11,038 bases of DNA from an uncultured delta proteobacterium (lineage in GTDB: Bacteria; RBG-13-61-14; DRUE01), in contig CAIYYW010000005.1 in NCBI GenBank assembly GCA_903930515.1, positions 1-11,038 on the forward strand, written 5' to 3'. Both the position numbers and the translations under genes were made by a program. Below are positions 5,962 through 11,038 of this stretch, in pieces. Position 1 is the stretch's first letter. Each line of letters begins with the position of its first letter. Below the pieces are notes generated by a model. The model was not told the origin of the DNA. It worked only from the letters and a program-made list of their open reading frames with translations, and ran no database searches.

Positions 5962-7602
5962 TCACTCGCTCTTAAGAAAAACCACCCCGGCCGGAGGGAG
6001 CGCAAAGGAAAGGGATAGATCGGATCGGTCAATCCTGGCGTCCATCTCCTTGGCCCGGATGCTGGTATCGCTGATGGTCTTCAGGCCGGACAGTTCCTCC
6101 GGCGTAAGCTTCGCCGGCTTTCCCATTTTGATCCACTCTGCAAAAGGATTGCCGTGGTCCTGGTCAATCCGGTATCCGATCATCTTTTTACCGAGCAACG
6201 ATTCAGGCAGATCAACAAGCTCAAGGCTGACCGTTGCCATAGGTCCGCCGGTTTCTCCCTTGCCGGCTGTGTCCAGATAGCGCCAGACCAGGACGGACAA
6301 TTGATTCTGGTCCAAGGTGGCCATTGCCTCAATCCCTGGGCCGGGGCTGTTCACTTTGGTCTCAATCAGGTTTGTGCCCATCTGATGCAGGAAAACGAAG
6401 GAATGATATGAGGGCTTGTGGATGCCGTCAATGGTGATCAATCCGAAGCCTCCGTGAAAAACCCCGTTCTTCACCGGCCATCTCGTCCCCGGCAAACCCC
6501 ATTCCTCAAAGACATCCGAATGAGTCCAGTGCGAAAAACCCGCGGTGTATCCGTTCACCTCCTTGACCGCCTTGCAGATAAAGGCCGCGTCATTGGGAAG
6601 GTCGTGATCATTGGGCCAGGCCGACAACTGATATGAATACGAAACCGAGCTGTTCCATTCGGTGATATAAAGAGGGAGCTTGCCGAAAGAGGACCGCGCC
6701 ATAATCTCATTGATCAGACGCACTTCGTCATAAAAAAAACCGCGACTGTTTCCCCGATCAACCTTCACCCCCGCTTTTTCTGCTTGCGGGATCAGCAGAT
6801 GAATCTTTTCATTCCCATACCCGTGCGTGCTGACAAAGTCCACCGGCAACCTTGCCCCGGAACAATGCTCCAGGAATTCCCAAATCCAGGCCGCCTGGGA
6901 ACTGGCCGGGCCTCCAACCTTTAATGCCGGATCAACCGATTTGATCGCCTTAACCGTAACCTCGTAGAGTTGAAAGTATGCGTCCATATCCCCGGCCCAG
7001 AACACCGACAAATTCGGCTCGTTCCAGACCTCAAAATACCAACCCTCAACTTCTTCCCGGCCGTATCTTTCCAACAAATGCCTGGTAAAGGACTCAATCA
7101 TCCCGCCCCATTCCTCATAACTCTTGGGCGGAGAAATATAAGGCTTGTATCCGAGCGGAAATCCCCGGGCCTTGCCGGATGCCAGTTCTTTAGGCATAAA
7201 GCTCAATTCTATAAACGGCTTGACCCCCGCCTTTTTGATCCCGTCATAAAGTTTATCCACTTGAGAAAAATCGTAACAACCGGGTCCCTGAAAAACGCCC
7301 ACCTGGTCCCCGAAAACCCCGTGAAACCGGACCGTCTGGATCCCGAGGTTCTGATGAGCGTCTGCCAGATGCTCAAGGATTTTGTCCCCCCATACCTCCC
7401 GAACATAAAGTCCTGCATTACCCGAACCAATGACCGTTTCCCAGGAATGATCCAGAATCCCGGCTGACCGAGAAGCGTCCGCCTTGACCTCAACCCTGAT
7501 CCCAGGCCCGGAAACCAGCGGAATCTTGTAGCCTCCCCCACATCCCAACAGCAACAATATCCCGACCCATAATCCCGGCCTTATATAAAATCTCTTCCCC
7601 AT
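5962..7602 (-). CDS. GH39-like beta-xylosidase/glycosidase lipoprotein
   Basis: The 546-residue protein begins with a lipoprotein signal: basic MGKR, hydrophobic residues 11-19 and lipobox L-L-G-C21 followed by GGG, so it is probably anchored to a membrane. The catalytic domain (about 50-440) is a TIM barrel in the manner of glycoside hydrolase family 39: FEVWNEPN (190-197) supplies the acid/base E195, and LPLYITEWNSS (309-319) the nucleophile E315. Other family features include VRFHGVF (91-97), DFVSTHGYG (255-263) and HKPSYHSFVFLHQMG. The C-terminal 100 residues look like the small beta-sandwich. GH39 members act on xylosides and related glycosides with retention; the substrate here is unproven. 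GGGGG six bases before the ATG supports the start. It leads the minus-strand cluster with the acetyltransferase gene. Confidence 0.87.
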   Translation of the reverse strand: MGKRFYIRPGLWVGILLLLGCGGGYKIPLVSGPGIRVEVKADASRSAGILDHSWETVIGSGNAGLYVREVWGDKILEHLADAHQNLGIQTVRFHGVFGDQVGVFQGPGCYDFSQVDKLYDGIKKAGVKPFIELSFMPKELASGKARGFPLGYKPYISPPKSYEEWGGMIESFTRHLLERYGREEVEGWYFEVWNEPNLSVFWAGDMDAYFQLYEVTVKAIKSVDPALKVGGPASSQAAWIWEFLEHCSGARLPVDFVSTHGYGNEKIHLLIPQAEKAGVKVDRGNSRGFFYDEVRLINEIMARSSFGKLPLYITEWNSSVSYSYQLSAWPNDHDLPNDAAFICKAVKEVNGYTAGFSHWTHSDVFEEWGLPGTRWPVKNGVFHGGFGLITIDGIHKPSYHSFVFLHQMGTNLIETKVNSPGPGIEAMATLDQNQLSVLVWRYLDTAGKGETGGPMATVSLELVDLPESLLGKKMIGYRIDQDHGNPFAEWIKMGKPAKLTPEELSGLKTISDTSIRAKEMDARIDRSDLSLSFALPPAGVVFLKSE

Positions 7603-7687
7603 CTCTTACCCCCAATGATCCCACCTATTTTCGCCGCCTTCCCCAGCTTGTCAATCCCCATAAAAAAGCCGCCAGTATTCAAATTGC

Positions 7688-7836
7688 TTTTCACCACAAC
7701 GACACCACGAATCAAAAGATTTTTTCCGTTGTGCCCGTTGTGTCGTCGTGTTTAAGAGAAATTCTAATTGAAGATTTTAAACACCACGGCACCACGCCGG
7801 ATGAGGAAGAAATTGTTCTCACCGCAAAGACGCCGA
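7688..7836. repeat. Cluster of dispersed repeats in both orientations
   Basis: This fills most of the 306-base gap between the GH39-like gene and the second MNT gene. CACCACAACGACACCACGAA (7692-7711) and the oppositely oriented CCGTTGTGCCCGTTGTGTCG (7726-7745) are one repeat type facing itself; AAACACCACGGCACCACG follows at 7779-7796; and TCACCGCAAAGACGCC (7819-7834) is the reverse complement of the element at 4497-4516. No gene or clear promoter is seen; a TTGACT (7867-7872) and a TATAAG (7887-7892) are only 14 bases apart, too close for a normal promoter. Confidence 0.6.
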
Positions 7837-7908
7837 ACTGCCTTTCCAACGCCCAGAGCCGGGAATTTGACTTTTGAGTCCGTCCTTATAAGCTGAAAGA
7901 TAAGAGCG

Positions 7909-8202
7909 ATGAAGACCTTAAAAGAAATTCAGGACCTGCTTAAAGCGCATCAGGCGGAGCTAAGGGACAAGTATCGGGTCCGGGAGCTCGGCATCTTCGG
8001 CTCCGTGGTCCGGGGAGAGCAGAAACGCGGGAGCGATGTGGACATCCTGGTGGATTTTGACCAGGCGCCGGACCTGCTCAAATTCTGCGAGGTTGAAATC
8101 TACCTGGAAAAAATCCTGCGCCAGAAGGTGGACCTGGTCCGAAAACCCGCGCTCCGGCCCGAACTCAGAGACCAGATCCTGAGCGAGGCCCGTTATATAT
8201 GA
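7909..8202 (+). CDS. mntA: MNT-domain nucleotidyltransferase antitoxin (second copy)
   Basis: A 97-residue minimal nucleotidyltransferase. LGIFGSVVRGEQKRGSDVDI (27-46) contains the G31-S32 nucleotide-binding pair and metal-binding D43 and D45; D75 in QKVDLVRK is the third Asp. All catalytic positions of an MntA-type AMP transferase are therefore present. It is clearly diverged from the first MNT protein (107 residues), so it is not a recent duplicate. Its stop overlaps the start of a HepT gene by four bases (ATGA at 8199-8202), but that toxin is cut short, leaving the antitoxin an orphan. The Shine-Dalgarno is weak (TAAGAG just before the ATG). It may now supply the transcript for the large nuclease gene that follows. 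It could still counter HepT proteins encoded elsewhere. Confidence 0.85.
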   Translation: MKTLKEIQDLLKAHQAELRDKYRVRELGIFGSVVRGEQKRGSDVDILVDFDQAPDLLKFCEVEIYLEKILRQKVDLVRKPALRPELRDQILSEARYI

Positions 8203-8327
8203 AACGAGACGCGAGCCTTTATCGCAAGGATATTTTGGATTGCATCGCCAAAACCCGGGAATTTATCGGCGACCTAAGCTATGATGATTTTATCAAAGAT
8301 GACAAGACCTCCAGCGATGCTTTTTAG
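8199..8327 (+). pseudogene. Truncated HepT (DUF86 HEPN) toxin remnant
   Basis: Forty-two codons from an ATG overlapping the MNT stop encode MKRDASLYRKDILDCIAKTR and on to FIGDLSYDDFIKDDKTSSDAF. This matches the standard N terminus of DUF86 HEPN toxins (RDxxLYxxDILxxI...F..YDDF..D.KT..A). Intact homologues continue with a helix of the LEIIGEA kind and the R-x4-H-x-Y site; here everything after about codon 41 is missing, and a TAG stop is reached where the AT-rich nuclease gene begins. With no catalytic Arg or His the product cannot be a ribonuclease. The remainder of the toxin is not found in the other frames just downstream nor after the nuclease gene, so this is a deletion or replacement rather than a simple insertion. 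Confidence 0.75.
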
Positions 8328-8339
8328 GAGAATTTGGAG

Positions 8340-10712
8340 ATGGTTTCAAGGGATATAATCGAGCTAGCTATTAGCTCTCCCATTGATTGGGAGAAATTCG
8401 AATCGTTGGTAGTAGATGTTCTTCAAAATGACGACTTACCTAGGCTACGCAAGCTTGGTGGCAGGGCGGACAGAGGAATAGATGCTGAAGATGAGGCCTT
8501 CTATCAAGACGAATCACGAATTGAAGCAGTAATTCAGGTGACATCTCAGAAAGACCAATTAGAAAAGTTAGTTTCAACAATCTCGCGATTGATCGAAGAA
8601 GAAATTAAATTTAAAAAGCTAATCATGGTTTTTCGCCAACCAGTCGAGAGTACCATGCGCACAAGGTTACAAGCAAAGGCGCTTGAACTAGGGGTGTTAG
8701 CAGATATCCGAGATCAATCATACTTAATCGCGCAATTATCAAAACCCGGAAGCCACATTTTTGCTAGATACTTTGATGATATAGGCGCGCAGATAAAATC
8801 GTTGTTAGCGACACCTGATCCACTCCAAATTGCTACTGATCCTCTTAGGCACGCCGTTCTTGCTTCACTAGGCGCATATGTTATCAGCCCTCACGCTAGG
8901 ATGGCGCGGCGCACTTTATTCGAGAAAACTATTTTGGCTGTTATCGTCTCGATTGGCGAAGCAGAAATAGCATCGGTGATTGACCGCCTTCGTATCCTTT
9001 TGCCAGAAGAACAAATTGACGAAGAACGGGTACGCCCAGTACTGGATTCTTTAGAAAAAGCCAGCGATATTAAAATAGTAGGCTCAAAAATAATACCAAA
9101 TGAGCAAACTCTTATTGCCGTTGGAAAGACGATTGCTTTATCAAAGGCTGCTTATGAGGGAATTCGTGTCTTTGTGCTTCAATCTTGTGCAAAAAATTTT
9201 AGGTTGGATGACGCTTCTCGTGGATATCTGGAGCGAAATCTTAGACGCGCATTGCTCATGCTTCTTCGCAGCTACGGCCCAATCGACACCGATCAATCAA
9301 ATATGTGCCTCCCCCAAGAATATTCCGGGGATTTGCAAAGTTGTTTTTCAAAGGACTTACCTGAGCAACTGGCCCGCTCGGCTTTCATCGCTTTCGCAGC
9401 ATATTTGGAAGACAAGAAAAATGTACCATATCTTGCTATATTTGCAAGAACATATGCCGCACTTGCTATTCGAAATTTGGACCCGATGGGCAGGAGATGG
9501 CAAAAAACTGCGCTTTCCAGATCAATTCTTGCGCTTGATACAGACGCAGTATTGCAAATTATCGTCAATGAGTCGCCAGAACATTCAATTATCTTGCGCG
9601 CAATTCAGGCTCTGCAAAAAGCTGGTTTCAAAATCGTAATCTCTGATGAAGTTTTTCATGAAGCTATTGATCATATTAGCAGAGCAGATCGCGTTTACGC
9701 CATGTTCAAAAACAATTTCTTGCGAATGTCACCCGCCATGGCTGATGCACAGATAGAGAACCTAGTAGCGAGGGGTTACTACTATGCATTAAAAGTAAAT
9801 GAAGATATAACCTGGAGAAATTATTGGCGTAATTATTATGATGGCAAAGATCCAGAGCGCTATGTTCGCTCGATGCTTGGGACAGTTTTAAATGTGGATA
9901 TTCAAGCTCTGGAATCCATTCCTGATGAATGGCTACCAGCTCTCCACGAAATATCCGAGTATTTATTAACTAAAAAGGAGCCCCGTCGGCTGAAGGCAAA
10001 ATTCCGTGATGAAGATCAAAGGCACAGGCGGGTTTATGCAGATGTACGAATGGCTATGCATTTAGCTAATTACGAAACGAGTTCCAGCATATCAAATGCC
10101 AAGGGATATCTCGTTAGTGATGATAGAGCGTTTTTAAAAGCACAAACTCATAGGGCTTGGTCACCTCGCCAGATGATCCTGATAATGACTCATGCTATAC
10201 CCGAACTGGCAGCTTTTCTCTGCGGAGAAATATTTGAGGATAATCAAATTGTCCAACTATTATTTGATTCCGCCATAGCATCAGCCGCAACTCTTATGGA
10301 AAATGAAATAATGACCCTTACATCTTTGGGTGTTAACTTAAAAACTATAAGTGTTGCAAGGCTGGAGTGGGATCTTAAAAATGTACTCCACGATGCCATT
10401 CATAGTTATCAGGCCGCAGAAGGTGGAGATATTAAAGATCGATTTAACAGCGCCATGAATGTTTTGGAAACTGCAAAGGAAAAGGGCCTTCAAATCGATG
10501 CAACAATAGCGCAATTTATTGAATCGTTCAAAGCAGAGACAAAAGGCTCGGTAGAGTTAATTGATGAGAATAAAAAGCTTAAGGATATCATTCATAGGCT
10601 TGCATTATCCATTGGAAAATTGAAAAAGCCTAGAAGAAGAGTAAGCCAAGTGCTAAAAGAGATAGGTTTAACTTACAGTGATTTGATTGCAGATGAAGAA
10701 GACGAAGAATAA
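8340..10712 (+). CDS. Two-nuclease protein: Mrr-like PD-(D/E)XK domain plus PIN domain
   Basis: A 790-residue protein, numbered from the ATG at 8340 (AGGAG at 8326-8330, nine bases before; a TTG at 8334 is possible). Residues 13-133 look like a restriction-endonuclease fold: WEKFESLVVDVL, GGRADRGID (D44, D48), then EAVIQVTSQK (E62, Q66, K71). In Mrr relatives the last block is QxK; here it is QVT, so the domain may be altered or use K71. Residues about 190-255 resemble a winged helix. Residues 396-600 read as a PIN RNase domain: LDTDAVL (D400, D402), VISDEVFHEA (E441), YADVRMAMHLA (D568) and GYLVSDDRAF (D594/D595), with a large helical insert. The C terminus is helical, with a short coiled coil near 740-760 and an acidic tail. 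I know no named family with this order. Defence or toxin function is inferred from domains, AT-rich composition and position in a broken toxin operon. Confidence 0.8.
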   Translation: MVSRDIIELAISSPIDWEKFESLVVDVLQNDDLPRLRKLGGRADRGIDAEDEAFYQDESRIEAVIQVTSQKDQLEKLVSTISRLIEEEIKFKKLIMVFRQPVESTMRTRLQAKALELGVLADIRDQSYLIAQLSKPGSHIFARYFDDIGAQIKSLLATPDPLQIATDPLRHAVLASLGAYVISPHARMARRTLFEKTILAVIVSIGEAEIASVIDRLRILLPEEQIDEERVRPVLDSLEKASDIKIVGSKIIPNEQTLIAVGKTIALSKAAYEGIRVFVLQSCAKNFRLDDASRGYLERNLRRALLMLLRSYGPIDTDQSNMCLPQEYSGDLQSCFSKDLPEQLARSAFIAFAAYLEDKKNVPYLAIFARTYAALAIRNLDPMGRRWQKTALSRSILALDTDAVLQIIVNESPEHSIILRAIQALQKAGFKIVISDEVFHEAIDHISRADRVYAMFKNNFLRMSPAMADAQIENLVARGYYYALKVNEDITWRNYWRNYYDGKDPERYVRSMLGTVLNVDIQALESIPDEWLPALHEISEYLLTKKEPRRLKAKFRDEDQRHRRVYADVRMAMHLANYETSSSISNAKGYLVSDDRAFLKAQTHRAWSPRQMILIMTHAIPELAAFLCGEIFEDNQIVQLLFDSAIASAATLMENEIMTLTSLGVNLKTISVARLEWDLKNVLHDAIHSYQAAEGGDIKDRFNSAMNVLETAKEKGLQIDATIAQFIESFKAETKGSVELIDENKKLKDIIHRLALSIGKLKKPRRRVSQVLKEIGLTYSDLIADEEDEE

Positions 10713-10805
10713 GGAAAGGATTTTTGGAAGCCCGGAGGGGTCATCTATAAAAGCCCAGGTCAAGAGAAATTCTTCCCCTAACAGCCAAATTTCTTTAAGG
10801 CCGGC

Positions 10806-10826
10806 GGGTCAGATCTTGACTTTTTC
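10806..10826. repeat. GGGTCAGATCTTGAC element end
   Basis: GGGTCAGATCTTGACTTTTT closely matches a string I associate with the edges of RAYT/Y1-transposase repeats. It resembles 1767-1780. The CTTGAC end can pair with GTCAAG near 10759. No transposase gene is present in the window. Confidence 0.35.
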
Positions 10827-10850
10827 CTTTTCCGAATAAAAAAAGTGAAT

Positions 10851-10896
10851 TCTCTGCGTAGGACACTTGTGTCCCTCTGTGTCTCTGTGGTGAAAA
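10851..10896. repeat. Dispersed GTGTCTCTGTGGTGAA repeat with internal palindrome
   Basis: CTCTGTGTCTCTGTGGTGAA (10875-10894) is the same element as 4564-4583. Before it, GGACACTTGTGTCC (10861-10874) is a perfect 14-base inverted repeat (GGACAC-TT-GTGTCC), not seen in the other copies in this window. Confidence 0.6.
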
Positions 10897-11038
10897 TTAG
10901 ATTGGGGTTTGCGTGGGTTAAATTCATCGCGAGCCAAGGGGAAGATTTGCGGATGGAAGGGGGAACGGGCAGGATTTCAGTTTCCGGTTCAGTTAAAACC
11001 TGGACCTCAGAAACCCGGCTAGGGCGGTATAAGCCGAG

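Larger units (their letters stand above)
10713..11038. other. Non-coding end region with repeats
   Basis: No convincing gene is visible after the nuclease stop. AGAAATT (10764-10770) and GTCAAGA further out can pair with AATTTCT and TCTTGAC downstream, giving a nested, imperfect inverted repeat across about 10758-10819. Repeat elements follow at 10806-10826 and 10851-10896. From 10993 to the right edge, the minus strand could hold the last 14 codons of a gene (ending LRSRF, TAA), and the plus strand has an open frame from an ATG at 10953; neither can be supported without sequence beyond the window. Confidence 0.4.

Noticed and set aside
5229-5975. Long plus-strand open frame of 248 codons opposite the acetyltransferase gene
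   Set aside because: The minus strand encodes clear GNAT motifs, while this frame gives a proline/arginine-rich sequence without family features; it is an antisense shadow of GC-rich coding DNA.
7867-7892. TTGACT / TATAAG before the second MNT gene
   Set aside because: The spacer is only 14 bases, outside the workable range for a sigma70 promoter.
9100-9639. Plus-strand frame of 179 codons inside the nuclease gene
   Set aside because: It is out of frame within a well-supported 790-residue gene, begins inside the helical region, and its composition (Leu/Cys/Gln rich) is not protein-like.

Overview
The window is bacterial and mosaic. The middle (about 2.8-8.3 kb) is GC-rich: one sampled 60-base line at 3901-3960 counts 41 G+C, and 5401-5460 counts 39. 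The two flanks (about 1-2.5 kb and 8.33-10.7 kb) are clearly AT-richer: 1201-1260 counts 21 and 8701-8760 counts 24. A lipoprotein signal on a glycosidase, a secreted START-like protein, MNT/HEPN pairs and several copies of the dispersed 'GTGTCTCTGTGGTGAA / GCGTCTTTGCGGTGAA' intergenic repeat fit an environmental Gram-negative-type bacterium, possibly of a candidate phylum. No gene here fixes the taxonomy.

Left AT-rich block (1-2474, + strand): a protein made almost wholly of exact 23-residue repeats; a 297-residue helical protein with an R-x4-H motif that looks HEPN-like; and a 219-residue protein I do not recognise. Each has its own good Shine-Dalgarno. Next comes an intergenic stretch of small hairpins and 12-base tandem units (2475-2660), leading to a promoter and signal-peptide stub that duplicates the start of the START-domain gene about 1.07 kb downstream.

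GC-rich core: an intact MntA/HepT-type toxin-antitoxin pair on the minus strand (2841-3510). Antitoxin and toxin overlap, the toxin starts with TTG, and a TATAAT box lies so close to the antitoxin ATG that the transcript may be leaderless. The divergent region upstream carries a perfect 38-base palindrome. Then come a secreted SRPBCC/START-like protein (+) and a minus-strand cluster of GH39-like lipoprotein, GNAT acetyltransferase and LysE/RhtB exporter. The GH39 and GNAT genes are 16 bases apart and probably co-transcribed. The cluster has the look of ordinary accessory metabolism.

Right block: a second MNT antitoxin gene (7909-8202) overlaps by ATGA a HepT toxin gene cut off after 42 codons. 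Exactly where the toxin sequence stops, base composition drops and a 790-residue protein begins. It combines an N-terminal Mrr-like PD-(D/E)XK-type domain (with an unusual QxT in place of the catalytic (D/E/Q)xK), a winged-helix-like segment, a long helical region and a PIN-type ribonuclease domain with its four acidic positions. This two-nuclease protein is the best candidate in the window for an undescribed defence or toxin system. The last 330 bases hold dispersed repeat elements and no convincing gene.
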